A DNA stretch of 64,000 nt from Microstegium vimineum (taxonomy: Eukaryota > Streptophyta > Magnoliopsida > Poales > Poaceae): positions 10,974,818 to 11,038,817 of the forward strand of contig CM039134.1 of the NCBI GenBank assembly GCA_022036555.1, given 5' to 3'. The position numbers and the translations under genes were made by a program. The notes under the pieces were generated by a model, which was not told the origin of the DNA, ran no database searches, and worked only from the letters and a program-made list of their open reading frames with translations. Of this stretch, positions 24,300-37,108 are shown in pieces; the stretch's first letter is position 1; the number at the start of each line of letters is the position of its first letter.

Positions 24300-26267
24300 T
24301 GAAAGGTCTAGATATGGCTAGAGGGGGGGTGAATAGCCTAATTAAAAATTCTACAACAACACTTAGCAAACTTGTTAGAATATAACACGACGTTAAGCAA
24401 GTTTGCGCTAGCACTATGGTTAGGCAAGCCACCTACCAATTCTAGTTACTAGCAAGATATATCCTATGTCACACACAAGAGCTAGATAAAAAGTGATTCT
24501 AGACTAAGCTACACAAGCTAAGCTAGAGGCTCTACTTTGCAAGAATGTAAAGAATAGTAATGCAAAGCTAGAGATAGAGTGGTTATACCGCCATGAAGAG
24601 TAGAACCAATCAATCAAGAGATAGCCAAGATATGATCAATCAATCACAATAATAATCCTCGATAGAGAGACAATGAGACACAAGATTTTTTACCGAGGTT
24701 CACTTGTTTGCCAACAAGCTACTCCTCGTTGTAGCGATTCACCTACTTGGAGGTTCACGAGCTAATTGGCATCACACGCCAAAACCGCTACCGGGTGCCG
24801 CACAACCAACACAAGATAGGGATCCACAAGCTATGAGCAATCCACTAAAGATACCTTTCGCGAACTCCCGCGGGGAAGGTTCAAGAACCCCTCACAATCC
24901 ACCGATCGGAGCCGGAGACAATCACCTTCCTCCGCTCAACGATCCTTATCGCTCCAAGCCGTCTAGGAGGTGGCAACCTCCAAGAATAACAAGAGCTTCC
25001 ATGAAGACGACGATCACCAAGTGCCACTAGTATGCAATCAATCAAGCAATGCACCAAATTCACTCAATCTCTCATGAATATGTCAAATATGCTTAGAGGG
25101 ATGAGTGGTGGAGCTTCTCAAGCAAGCACAAGTGTATGAGTGAAGTGAGAGTGCCAAAGATGCCCCAAAGGGCCGGCCATATCACTTATATAGCCTCTCA
25201 CTCAAACACTAGTCATTTGCCCCTCAAAACAGAGTTCATGCGCGCCCTACGGACGCAGAAATCACAAGGGGTCCGGACCATCAACAGCGTCCGGACCCAC
25301 CTCCAGCACTGAGCCAACGGCTCTGCTCAGTCCTCTGGTCGCAGGCTCCGGACGCGCGCGAAGTGCCGTCCGGACTAACGGCTCTGTGTCCGGTCGAGTG
25401 CCGATACAAACGGCCTCTTTCCCGCTCGCACCACAGACAGCCACGTGGCTCCGGACGCTCCTGTTCATAGAGTCCAGAGTCACCTCTCCGAGCGTCCGGA
25501 AATTAATTCCGAGAACCCGAGAGCTCCCTCTTCGACTCGGCCACTCCGGACGCAAGTCCGGTCCACTGTCCGGACTAACAACAGAGTCCGGATCCTTTCA
25601 CTCAGAGAGAAACAGAGAGGTCCACGCCTCCGGACGCGCGTCCGACGCTCTGCGTCCGGACGGCAAACAGCGTCTGGTTCCTCTCCTCAGCCAGGCACGC
25701 TAGGGTAGACCTCCGAACGCAGAACGATGGTCCGGACAGGCCATACAACTTGCATCCGGACCTCTGTCCGAAGCTCTTTTGAGCTGCCAAAAACTTCTCC
25801 ACTTTCCTCCAACTTCTTCCAAACTTCCAAGAGCCAACACTAAGTGATCTCAACACTTGTGCACGTGTGTTAGCTTTTAGTTCACATTTATCTTGGAATT
25901 AGTTGGTTGTCCTCACTAGTTCAATTGATTTTAAATGCAATGCAATGAACCTAGTGGCACATGATAACCGTAATCAAACACGAGAGCTCCCTCCTTAATA
26001 GTACGGCTATCTATCCTAAATGTGATCACATCCTCTATGATGTCTTGATCACCAAACCGAAAATGGTTCCTAGGTTTCACCTTTACCTTCACACCATTTT
26101 CCTTTGCACCACCACCATGCTAGAGCTTGTGCCATCCTCACTTGATCCACCTTGCTCCATCACATGGCATGTACCAACCTATCTCATGATTCACACTTAG
26201 AAATCCAAGGTTAGTACTTGAGTGGGTTTCATCAATTACTCAAAACCAAAACACAAGGGAACTCTCA
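24300..26267. mobile_element. Solo LTR, 1968 bp, with CCGGA-rich core
   Basis: The insertion begins TGAAAGGTCTAG and ends GGAACTCTCA, so it runs TG...CA. It is flanked by ACTGT on both sides (24,295-24,299 and 26,268-26,272). The AGAGGGGGGGTGAATAG motif near its start is a familiar grass repeat. About fifteen TCCGG(A/T) motifs cluster at 25,270-25,770. No internal region or ORF of note is present. The length would suit a SIRE/Maximus-type Copia LTR, but that is a guess. It lies just upstream of gag in the gypsy leader. Confidence 0.8.
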
Positions 26268-26272
26268 ACTGT

Positions 26273-26609
26273 GTCACCAGCTGAGACCGGGGGAGTGGCG
26301 TTAGGTGTCACGTGATCCGCATGGCGAAGGCTGCGGCGGCGTCGTTCGCGCCTCCTCCTGGTCGCGGGCGAAAGGCGTGAGTGGTGGGACCGTTGTGAGG
26401 TCCTCCCTGGCCCCGGCGTACCGGAGCCGCTGCTATCTATACCACCTCTGGAGAGTAGAACCATATCGTGGCCGTGGCCTAGGGACATGAACTCTAGACT
26501 CCCGAACCAAATGATGGTGGCGAATGGAAGTGGTGGGACGGTGGATTCCATCTGGAGGAGAAGTTGGGAGTTGATTGACACGCAAAGCCCCCCTACCAGG
26601 CGCGCCAAC
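26273..26609 (-). other. Gypsy 5' leader with primer-binding-site-like sequence
   Basis: Next to the right LTR, the minus strand reads GTTGGCGCGCCTGGTAGGG, positioned where the tRNA primer-binding site should be (about 26,592-26,609). The cognate tRNA could not be identified by eye. The rest is untranslated leader, continuous with the other side of the solo LTR. Confidence 0.6.
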
Positions 26610-27964
26610 TATCGGTGTTTCGACCCAGGGGGTCGATCACCAACCAGTAAATTTGTTTATTGTGTGCTCCCTCACCCAGATGTGATGCAAGAAGAACACA
26701 ATATTTATCCTGGTTCGGGCAGAGAAGGCCCTACGTCCAGCGGGGAAGGAAGGATTGTATTATCTTGCACCGAAGTGCTCGTACAGGGGGGAGTACAAGT
26801 TGGCTTACACGGATGAACTCGGGGGGGGGGGGGGTCGAGGCCTAAGGCTAGCCGAGCTATCCTAGGTGACTCGGTTGATTGCTTGAGATGTTGATCAAGC
26901 CATCACTAGTTTGTATTGTGTTCGGATATGGCTCTCTGTTGCGTATGCTAGGGGGCTTGCTGCGAGTGTCAGTGGGTGTTGCTTAGATGGTTGCGAGTGC
27001 GAGCGGATGTCTTGTTGTTCTTCTCCCTTTCCTACTATCCCAGCGTCCCCTTTTATAGACTAAGGGGAGGCTTGAGAGTACAGGAGCCCTAATTCGTATC
27101 GGTATGGGAGGCGTGTCCATGGCACCATGCTTGCGATGGAACGTCGATCGCTGTAGCGGCATGCTCTTCCTGTCCTTCCGGTGCTCCGGGGCATGGTGAT
27201 GGCGGACTGGTCGCTGCCGAACGGCATGGCGTGGAACGATTGGCACCCTGTAGACGGGTGCGAGCTCCACAGTTGAAGTGGAACGGATTGGACGGGTTCC
27301 ATGTCGTAGTGGTTGGAGATGAGGGTCGAGCCCCCGGATCGAGGAGTATCGAGGCCTGCATGACCCTGACGCATCCCCGAAAACACGGTCGAGGGTTGTC
27401 CCATTCAAGATTCGAGGGGGTGCTTTCGGCCTCCGTACTCAAGGCTTGGCTACAGTGGTCGCACGATCGATGGATAACCCGGGTATGGGTGACGAGTTGA
27501 TGGATTTGACCGAGGTACTGGGTGCCCATGGCGTTAGGCGGGAGCAGGTAACAGCATGGGATCCCCTTTACCCCATATTGGGAGTAGGTGAGCTGATCGG
27601 GCCTCCTGATCGTGGGGCATTCGATCGACCCCCTGTCCGTCACTCGAGGGGTTGAGATCGAGGGGGATTCGATCAATCCCTCTTCCGTCACTCGAGGGGT
27701 CAAGGTAGAGGGGGATTCGATCGATCCCTCTTCCGTCACTCGAGGGGTCGAGGTGGAGGGGGATTCGATCGATCCCTCTTCCGTAGCAGATCTTGCTTAC
27801 TGTCTCTCCAGTAATGGGCCGGCCCATGACTGGTCATGCTTGATGGGGAGGTAGGCCCCTGCTTGATGAGCCTTCCCTTATAGGTTGGATGGCTTTTGGA
27901 TTTTGCCTGGATATTAAGCACTAGATCGTCAGGGATTAGGGTACCCTTACCTTTGTACCTGACA
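26610..27964 (-). repeat. 5' LTR of the gypsy element
   Basis: This 1355-bp LTR pairs with 11,115-12,430. It has a G-run of 14 (26,821-26,834) and three and a half 48-bp tandem units at 27,614-27,788. Its inner terminal dinucleotide is TA on the plus strand where the other LTR has TG. Mismatches with the left LTR are concentrated in the first 190 bp (about a dozen by eye) and are much rarer afterwards. Confidence 0.95.
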
Positions 27965-27995
27965 CAACCAAACCCCCTTATTTCTTCTCTTCAAG

Positions 27996-28195
27996 CAGTG
28001 GCGGAGCCACCGCCCGGCCACCCGGGCGGCTGGCCGGGCTCCTCATGCAAGTTGAAAAGAGATTTATTTTATAATTAAATAGAATTCTATAATTTTATAG
28101 ATAAATTGCCTTTATATCTAAATAGAATTTTATAGTTAAATATCTTTTATAATAAAAATCGCTCAGACTCCTAAAATCTTCTTGCTCCGCAACTG
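27996..28195. mobile_element. hAT MITE with CAGTGGCGGAGC ends
   Basis: CAGTGGCGGAGC at the left and GCTCCGCAACTG at the right form the terminal inverted repeat of a 200-bp element. A perfect 8-bp target duplication TCTTCAAG (27,988-27,995 and 28,196-28,203) identifies hAT-type transposition. It belongs to the same group as 47,987-48,163. Confidence 0.9.
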
Positions 28196-28396
28196 TCTTC
28201 AAGGATGTTCAGGGTAGCTCATTATCCTTTATCTTCGTCATCCCCTCATTCGATCAAATCCATCCTTGCAAGTTGCATCTAAAAATTTATATTTCGATTA
28301 ATACTATAGCATTAGTCTAAAATAGGACTAAAAGCCTGGTATGAAATATGTAATTATAGAAAGAACGCTATGTTTGGTTTGGGGGTAGAACAGGGG

Positions 28397-28406
28397 TGTA
28401 TATATA

Positions 28407-28477
<71 letters not shown>
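28397..28477. repeat. (TA)n microsatellite
   Basis: A nearly pure TA dinucleotide run of about 80 bp with one TATTA interruption. No other feature is seen from 28,204 to 28,500. Confidence 0.95.
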
Positions 28478-28478
<1 letters not shown>

Positions 28479-28509
28479 TACTTTGTCCTTATGTTTGGTT
28501 CACAAGTTA

Positions 28510-28731
28510 TTCCTCCGTCCCAAATTATAAGTCAATTTTAAGAATATAGGAGAGTCAAAACATCTTAAGTTTGATCAAATTATATAATAATAATATAATA
28601 ATTATGATATCAAGTAAGTATACCTATTTGATACCATATTTTTTTTTATTTTTTCTATAATTTTAGTCAAAGTTGAGATGCTTTGAGTTCTCAAATTCTT
28701 AGAATGACTTATAATTTAGAACCAAAGGAGC
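28510..28731. mobile_element. Degenerate Stowaway-type (Tc1/mariner) MITE
   Basis: The left end TTCCTCCGTCCCAAATTATA and the right end TATAATTTAGAACCAAAGGA are imperfect inverted repeats of the CTCCCTCCGTCCCA family. A TA precedes the left end; the right TA is lost. Confidence 0.7.
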
Positions 28732-28740
28732 ATGACAGAT

Positions 28741-29010
28741 GAGAACGTCCCTAGCTCGGTTGGTTAGGTTCCTTATGGTGGAATCTGCCCACCCGGGTTT
28801 AAATTCTCGACCTGACAAGGGTGCTCGTATTTTCATGGATTTATTCCAGGATTAACGGTGTTGTGTGCTTTTAGTGGTAGGTGATGTCGACGTTCCCCTC
28901 GACAGCGAGACGCTTGTGGTGACTTTATCAGTTTCAAGATATGTCGACATAGTCTTTCGGAGGTGTTCATAGAGGTAGGGTTTACGTACTATGTATTTCG
29001 TAAAAAAAAA
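28741..29010 (+). mobile_element. tRNA-derived SINE
   Basis: A pol III A box TAGCTCGGTTGG lies at 28,752-28,763 and a B-box-like GGTTTAAATTC at 28,796-28,806. The 3' part has the GGAGGTGTTCATAGAGGTAG motif typical of grass SINE tails, and the element ends in an A-run at 29,002-29,010. Flanking target duplications are not clear because it abuts the Stowaway element. Confidence 0.75.
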
Positions 29011-29950
29011 GGAGAGATTTAGGGCTCCCTTCGTTATAAAAAATTATGTTACGGACTCTCCCCTTGCAGACAACGCCTGGTTTTGTCTCTTCCTCTTCGT
29101 GTGTGCTAGCGCTCCGAAAAGTCTAGTACGGTGTTGGGCGACGTCTTCAGTTCTTCACCGAGCGGCGTGGAGCTGGCGCCACCTTGCGCTCAGTTCGTTT
29201 CTTAGGTACGTGCAAGGACGAGAGTGTCCTTCGACTCACACTTCACCACTATTCCCGACGGATCAGTTGTCGCACCGGCACAGCTGTACAAGGACGAGAT
29301 TACTGTAGCACGAGCTGAACGACCTGCAGCCGCGGGCCGCCTATATCGAAAAAGTAGACACGCCTCATCGCTTCCTGCACTCGCAGTCATAGGACAAGAC
29401 AGACTACGCATCGAGTCCCACCAACAGCAACTCCACACAACTGGAGGTGGTACCATTTTTCACAACTGGAGGTGGCAACTCCACGTCTCCACGACTGGCT
29501 AGAAACCACAGCAATCCGTTGCCATTACAAGCGGCACCATTTTTCACATTCTGAAAAAAAAAAGGGTACAAAGTACAGAAACAAAGCTGTTGTACCTGGC
29601 TATTTCGGAGATCTACTGCGTAGTTTATATATAATATAGTGGAAAAGAATAACAATTCATATTTCGACGGACATCCGTCACAGACGTGTAGGAATCTGGT
29701 GTTGATAGCGCATTACCCATTCTGCGGCCATGACAGCACGAAAGCAGTTCAGCAAGTCGGGTCGCACAGGTCTCAACAACTAACCACAACCTTGCACTGA
29801 CGACGTCTGGCAAGTAAGAAGGACGCGAACTAACTAAAATATACACACGGACACAAGCGGAGTAAAAAACTTGCTAACAGCTTCTATGTGACAATTCCAA
29901 GCGGAGCATCAATGACAAGTGGTCAAACATCAGGCCCGTCCACAGCATCA
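29011..29950. other. Intergenic and presumed 3' flank of the 29.9-37.8 kb gene
   Basis: Short ORFs on both strands show no recognisable domain. The stretch next to 29,950 is likely the 3'UTR and polyadenylation region of the minus-strand gene. The end of the transcript cannot be placed by eye. Confidence 0.4.
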
Positions 29951-32900
29951 TCAATCTCTCCAGAATGGCACTTTTCTCTTGGTCTGCTTCAAGCCCTGTG
30001 TGTGGGTAAATTCTTAGTGCCAATGGTGATAAAAACAAGAAATGTTTTTCAAGTTTTACGTTCTATAGTTGCTATCCTTGTCAAAGAAAATCCCTTCTTC
30101 CACGTCTGATTACTTATTTTATGGTACTCCTATATATATGCTCCTCGATATACTCAGCATTTGGAACATTCTAGGTGAACTCCCCCCATAACACTTCTGC
30201 TGTGATTCATTTGTACTGACAACATGTAACTGTAGCATACAGAAGTAATACGGCAATGTTATCTAGTACTAAACAAATTTGTTCCAGTGACAAATGTTCC
30301 TAGCATCTGAATATAAATATCTTTGTTTCTTTTTTCAAACAAAACATTACAAAAGTGCAGTGGAAACTGAAAAAAATGCAAGACTATCAATGCAAACCTT
30401 GAAATTGCTTGGCTACTTAGTGAAGAAACGTTGCCCAAGTATTTTAACAAAGAGAGGTTGTCTTAAGTATTAGCACCTACTAAGACTTTTCAAAAAAGGA
30501 AGGCTTACAATGGTTACAATGTATTCAGTTTCAAATTATACTGCAAAATAATATAATAAATCAAATGTGAAACAAGGATGACATTTTATGGCACGTGGAC
30601 ATTTTAGATAATGAAAAAAAATGATAATTGATAATCCAAATAAGCATACCTTCTTTAAATCTGAATATAGACCTTCCACCCTTTTCTCTGTCTCCTTAGT
30701 GAATGACCATATTTTGTTAATAGTAGAGTTCATCTTGACCCATTCATCAGCTATAACTTGAACCTGCAGTTGTATGACAATGAAATGACCATCTGAAAAC
30801 ACAAGTACCTACAGCTACAACCATATTTACAGCACAACAGCACATAACCATGAAAGTTTTAAAACAAAGCTTTAAAGTGCCAAAGGAGCTATAAGGCAAC
30901 TGGATACTGAAGCTTAAAATCCCTAAGTGTACTATGATGTCCTTTCGGTGGATGAAGATGCTGAAATAAGATCAACATTTTCAACACTATAAGAACATAT
31001 CGATCATAAAAAGATTTTCAGTTCTTGCATATGGCGTTCTGGAGGGTATTATTTATGAAGATACTTCTTAGGGCTGTAATTTTCTTCTGGTTCTACAATT
31101 TTGAAGGGACGCCTTCAAGTACAATATTGGTGACCCAAACTCCATGCCAATTAAGTTCTGTTCATTAAGGTAGAATGCATATTATTATACTTCCCAGTCT
31201 AATTTTCCCCTGAAAAGCACTTTGACGAAAAGTATGCCATATTGGTTCTGGATAGCAAAAGGATCATAGATGCATATCACTTTAGAAGACAGAAATGGGG
31301 TTCCTTCATAACCACTGACACCAGTTATAAACAAGCATAAATACCTTCCATATCATGCTTGTCCCACCAGCCCATTGATCACTGGGGTTGGCATTACCAC
31401 TTCCACCCACCAGCATGCTGTCACTGCCAATAGGATGATGTTCACTGATAAATCGGTAATTGGACTGAGATGTGGTGTGGCCACAGAGAGCAATGTGGCT
31501 GAGGTATGGTGTGGTGCTGGTGGAAGGCAGTGCATGCTCAATGTGTGGTTTGTGTTCACAGCTGCAACAAGCTTGGTTGGTGTGGGAAGTAACATGAATA
31601 AACTATATAGAGGTCACAATAACAAGGAGAAGTAGGATGAGATCAAGTCGTAACTATGACATAGGACTCTGCCCGGTGTAGTAGCATAATGTTAGGCAAT
31701 GTCTGTGCACGGATTGAAGATCATAAGAGGGAAATCCTGGGGGGGTGACAGCACTGATGAGGACCACCAACCACCAGCCACTGGCAGTGACAGCACCACA
31801 CTGGTGCAGTAGCAGCCACACCGGGATTCGACTAGAGCAAAGATGAGAAGAAGAGCAGACGACTTTACCCAGATGGAAGGGCAGTTTTGGCCAGCGGTGA
31901 TGGATCTAGTGCTGGCAGCATTGACGGAGTTGGGACTTGGGAGCAGAGAGAAACAAGTAAGAAAGGAACTGCTGGCAGCATGCATTCGCAAAGAGGTTAT
32001 GCTCCTAATTTCTTAGGACAGAACGTTAGGTAGGCTGGATGGGCCAGAGCGCAGAAGCCCATCTAATATTCACCTTTTCTTTTTTTTTTAACTTTGCAAT
32101 GGATCTTCTACATCTACTTCTGCATTGCATAGCCGTATTATATACCTCATCGAGCTTGGCTGAATGGGCCACTGTACAGAGCTCAGTTCAATTAGCAAAA
32201 TGGTTATTTGGCACAGATCAAGGCCATTGACACTGTGAGCATTGTGTCTGAATTTTCAGAAGAAAAAAATGGGTTGCAATTGAAAGATATGGCGTTGACA
32301 AATGCCAAAATAGTATCACAATAGTGACATTATTATCACACCAAAGCTTATCATTATATTGCTTACATATATAAAGTGGGCCTAAATTTCAATAACACAA
32401 GGTCTGAGAAAAAATGGTTAACCAGATAGATTAAAATTTTAAGGAACTTATAAATAAACAAGTAGCACATAAAAGGTCATGCAGCTAAAACCTTCCTTAA
32501 TGAAACAGAAAACAGTAACCTAAAGAAAGATACCTTCTTGATAGCTGAATGCAGAGCTTCGACCTTTTCTGTTGTGCCCTTTGCTACTGTCCCTATATCC
32601 GAGTTCATCTTTCTTGATCCATCTTTTAGAGTTTGAACCTATTTCATAAATCATAACCCCATAAGGTGAACAGCTGAAAAAGCTTTCAGAAAGGAGGCCC
32701 AATACCACATGAAAGAAGAACAGCTGGAATAATATTTTCTTTACCACACATAACAGGCAATATAAGACGCGTACAAAATAAGTTAGCAAAAACAACACTC
32801 TACTGAAACAGATAAAAGACAGGTAGGTGGTTTGATAGATTTGTAAAAAATAACACCTATGACTATCAGACATTCATAATTTATTAATTTTTAAGTTCGC

Positions 32901-35900
32901 AAAAGGTGTATCAATGAAGAAAACGAAAATCAAAGCAGCCATGTAAACAGTAGCAGTGCATATATAAAAATAGCAGAAGTGTGCAATATTTTTAGGCATA
33001 TATGAAGATTAAACAGTTTTGACTCAGTAGACGAGATGAACAGAGTATCTAGCTAATATTTGAATATTTCTGGTGATGTATTCAGATTCTAATAGAGCTT
33101 TAAAGAGGCAATCTACATAAGAAAAAAAATTCTGACTCGACAGTTGTTTGTCCAAACTAAGTAGTAATCCTATTTTAGTAGGAACATGAGCAAATACATC
33201 CAACATTTTTCTTAGTGTGGGAGGCACCTCATTTTCCATTGCCTTGATACTATCACCAAAATATGAGCTGCTTAATGATTCCTGAATCTGCATGAAAAAC
33301 AGCACAAAATACATGCTATTTAAGAACCTCTTTTTCTTTTAAGAACATATAAATGTTAAATGTAAAGAAGTTGGCTAGTTTCATTCTAGTCACAATAAAA
33401 CAATAAGCAGAAACAACCAGATTTTATTTAGGTTGACAAAACAATAAGCTTATTAACTCATATCCAGCTTCATTGTCCACTACTACAGCAATAATGAAGA
33501 AACTAACATTGTTTTTGTGACAGGTCTTTGTCTAATACCTAGTACATGTGCCTGCATTCCCCCTCCACGGCTCCACATCCACCCATAAAAGACCAAGATC
33601 CAATAAAAATGTCACACTAATGGAGCACAGAAAATTTAACTTGAACAACTCCCACGTTTTTTTTAAGGTAAAGGCAGGACCTCTGCCACTCAGTTAAGTA
33701 GGGAAAAAAGAGTTTTATAACTCCCACATTTTTCATCAATAAAAAATATCCACTGCCTTTGAGCTACATGGCACAGCAGCTAACATAGCATATTATGATT
33801 TCTTGATGCAGTAGTACTATGCCACTATCGCTGAGCACATTATACCCATGTTACAACTAGACCATCTAATTATCTTAACCTACCATCACCAAAGTTCAAG
33901 CTTGGAGGGTGCTTATGGTAGTACCAAAGATCAAAAACAGATCAACTATTGAAAGGAGATAGCAATACAAAGTATTTTCAGTTGATAGCAAATGGTAGAC
34001 ATCGAAAAACACGAATCTTTCAACTTGAGGATGGAAGTCACATAATTAAAGGTGACGAGCAACTTAAAACATATATCACGCAATATTACAAAGGCCTATT
34101 TGGTCTTAATGAGTGTGAAGACTACACTATGGATGAAAGTAGGAGGAATGATATACCACAAGTATCAGCCGAAGACAATGAGAAATTAATTGCGCCTTTT
34201 ACTGAAAAAGAGGTTAGAGATGCAATTTTCCAAATGAAACACAATAAAGCACCAGGACCAGATGGATTCCCAGCAGAATTCTACCAAGCGTTTTGGGAAA
34301 TTATTAAACCTGATCTCATGGCTTTATTTAAGGAGTTTTATAATGGAAATCTGAACCTCTTCAGCCTTAATTTTGGTATTATAACATTGCTACCAAAGAA
34401 GAAAGATGCCACACATATTAAGCAATTTTGTCCTATTTGCCTTCTTAATGTGAGTTTCAAGATATTCACAAAGGCAGCTGTTAATAGGATCACAAAAATT
34501 ACGGAGAATTTGATAAGCCCATCTCAAACCGCCTTTATGCCTGGAAGGAACATAATGGAAGGGGTGATAATACTACACGAAACAATACACATAGGAAAAA
34601 AAATGAATGGTGTCATATTAAAGCTAGACTTTGAGAAAGCTTATGACAAAGTAAACTGGCCTTTTCTCCAGCAAACACTAAGGATGAAAGGTTTCTCTGA
34701 AAAGTGGTGTCACTGGATAAACCAGTTCATAAGTAAAGGAAGTGTGGGTATAAAAGTGAATGACGATGTGGGTAGATACTTCCAGACTAAGAAAGGACTG
34801 CGGCAGGGAGACCCCCTATCTCCCCTGCTTTTTAATCTTGTTGATATGTTGGCTGTACTAATATCAAGAGCCAAAGAAGATGGACAGATAACTGGTTTAG
34901 TACCGCACCTAGTTGATGGCGGCCTCTCTATTTTGCAATATGCGGATGACACTATACTTTTTATGGAAGATGATTTTGAACAAGCTAAAAACCTGAAACT
35001 GTTACTATGTACGTTCGAAAAATTAGCGGGTTTGAAAATTAATTTTCATAAGAGTGAGTTATTCTGCTTTGGGGAAGCAAAAGAAAGGGAGGATCAATAC
35101 ACACAACTTTTTGGTTGCGAAATGGGACAATATCCTTTCCGTTATCTTGGTATTCCAATGCATCATAATAAGATTAGTAACGCTGACTGGAAGATAATAG
35201 AGGAAAAATTCGAAAAAAGGCTTAGCTGCTGGAAAGGCAAGCTGTTATCATATGGCGGCCGTTTAGTTCTAATAAATTCTGTTCTATCTAGCTTGCCTCT
35301 CTTTAAGTTGTCCTTTTTTGAAATACCTAAGGGTATCCTAGACAAGTTGAACTTTTATCGATCAAGATTTTTTTGGCAAGGAGATGATCATAAAAATAAG
35401 TATAGGCTAGCAAAATGGAGTATCATTTGCAAACCTAAGGAACAAGGGGGGCTAGGTATTCTTGATTTGGATATCCAGAATAAATGTTTGCTCAGTAAGT
35501 GGCTTTACAAGTTAATAAATGAGGATGGAGCGTGGCAACAGTTGCTTAGAAATAAATATCTTAGTACTAAATCAATTACTCAAGTGGATAAAAAGCCTGG
35601 AGACTCTCAGTTCTGGAGAGGACTAATGAATGTCAAAAATCAATTCCTATCTTTTGGGAATTTCAGATTGCAAAATGGCATGCAAATTAGATTCTGGGAG
35701 GACACTTGGATAGGCTCAACAACTTTAAGAGAACAGTATCCTAACTTGTATAATATTGTTAGGAGAAAGAATGCTACAGTCTCTGATATCTTGAGCACTG
35801 TGCCTCTAAATATCTCCTTTTGAAGATCTCTAGTAGACCGAAATCTAAATGATTGGAACAATTTAGTGCTAAGAATTGCGGATTTACATTTAAGCAATCA

Positions 35901-37067
35901 ACCAGATGTTTTTATTTGGTCACGGAATACAAGTGGAAAATTCTCAGTCAGATCCATGTATAACGCAATGGTTGACATGGACATCATGCCTCGTAATAGA
36001 TTCCTTTGGAAGCTTAAAATTCCTTTAAAGGTAAAGGTTTTCCTTTGGTTTCTGTATAGAGGAGTAACACTCACCAAGGACAACTTAGCTAAAAGAAATT
36101 GGCATGGAAACGAAAAGTGTTGTTTTTGTAATAATTTAGAGACTATACAACATCTTTTCTTCGATTGTGTGCTTGCTAAATTTATCTGGCGTCTAATAGA
36201 GATAACTTTTGGTCTAACCCCCCCCCCCCCCCCCCCCAAAGTGTTGCTCATATGTTTAGTACTTGGCTACAAAATTTAACGACACACAATATTTATCTAG
36301 TTCTTGTGGGAGCAGGCGCCATGTGTTGGGCCATATGGTTAAGCCGGAATGATGTTGTATTTGACAAAACACCAATTTGTTCCTTTTTGCAGGTCATATA
36401 CAGAGGTACACATTGGACCAGGACATGGTCACTATTCCAAAAGGAGGAGGGGCGGAGCGCCTTGCAAAATGCATGTCTGTTTTTGGAAACCTTGACAATG
36501 GAAATCTTCGCCAAGCATGGTTGGAGGTTTAGCAATAGGTTAAATTTATGAGAAACTTTTTGCTATATCTCAGCCTTTTGTCTGGCTGTTTGGTTATGCT
36601 TATTTTTAAGGGCGACGGAGTCTACCCAAAACATTTTTTGTAATAACTTTGACACGATCATATACATCACCTGATGTAGAGACCGGGATATTTTCATTTG
36701 CTTAATGAAATAAACTCCCATTATCTAAAAATGTATGAAATACATTGTAGAATCAGAATATTTGTTTGTTTATTTATACTAGTAATAAAAATTTGTGCAA
36801 TTTGGTAAGGTAGTAACACTCAATGACTACCCGAACTCCATGAAATTGATGAGGTAAAATCAAGAAGGAACAAGTCACCAGACACACAGAACATACCTTG
36901 ATATTTTCCTGCTCATTGATCAGAGACTGGATATCAAGTTCCATTGCTCTCATTAGACGGCCATGCTCCTCCTCTAAAGGATCAAGTTTCTCATCCACCG
37001 CTTTAGATTTACTATCCCAAAGAGATTCTGCAAGCATAGTTCAAAATGTATCAGCATACTTACATTA

Positions 37068-37108
<41 letters not shown>

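Larger units (their letters stand above)
11115..27964 (-). mobile_element. Ty3/gypsy LTR retrotransposon (Tat-lineage type), degenerate, with antisense ORF
   Basis: The 16.85-kb element is bounded by LTRs that begin TG and end CA on the outer sides, and by a perfect 5-bp target duplication CAACC (11,110-11,114 and 27,965-27,969). The coding strand is minus: the right LTR is the 5' LTR, followed by gag, protease and integrase, then an antisense gene on the plus strand and the polypurine tract next to the left LTR. An extra antisense ORF between integrase and the 3' LTR is a known trait of Tat-lineage (Grande/RIRE2/Retand-like) elements. Reverse transcriptase and RNase H are missing and all frames carry stops, so it is non-autonomous and dead. 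Two solo LTRs are nested inside. Confidence 0.9.

Noticed and set aside
33024..33227. Read-through extension of exon 3 (VPPTLRKMLDVFAHVP...) as coding
   Set aside because: It stays open for about 66 codons, but ends in a stop before any donor that would keep phase with exon 4, and a good GT donor at 33,227 joins in phase. It may be retained intron, and is noted only as an uncertainty.
33478..33488. CACTACTACAG, a possible left end for the CACTA element
   Set aside because: The following bases do not match the subterminal sequence of the other CACTA ends, and the flanking trinucleotide differs from that after 41,193. It lies within an intron with ordinary sequence, so it is probably coincidence.
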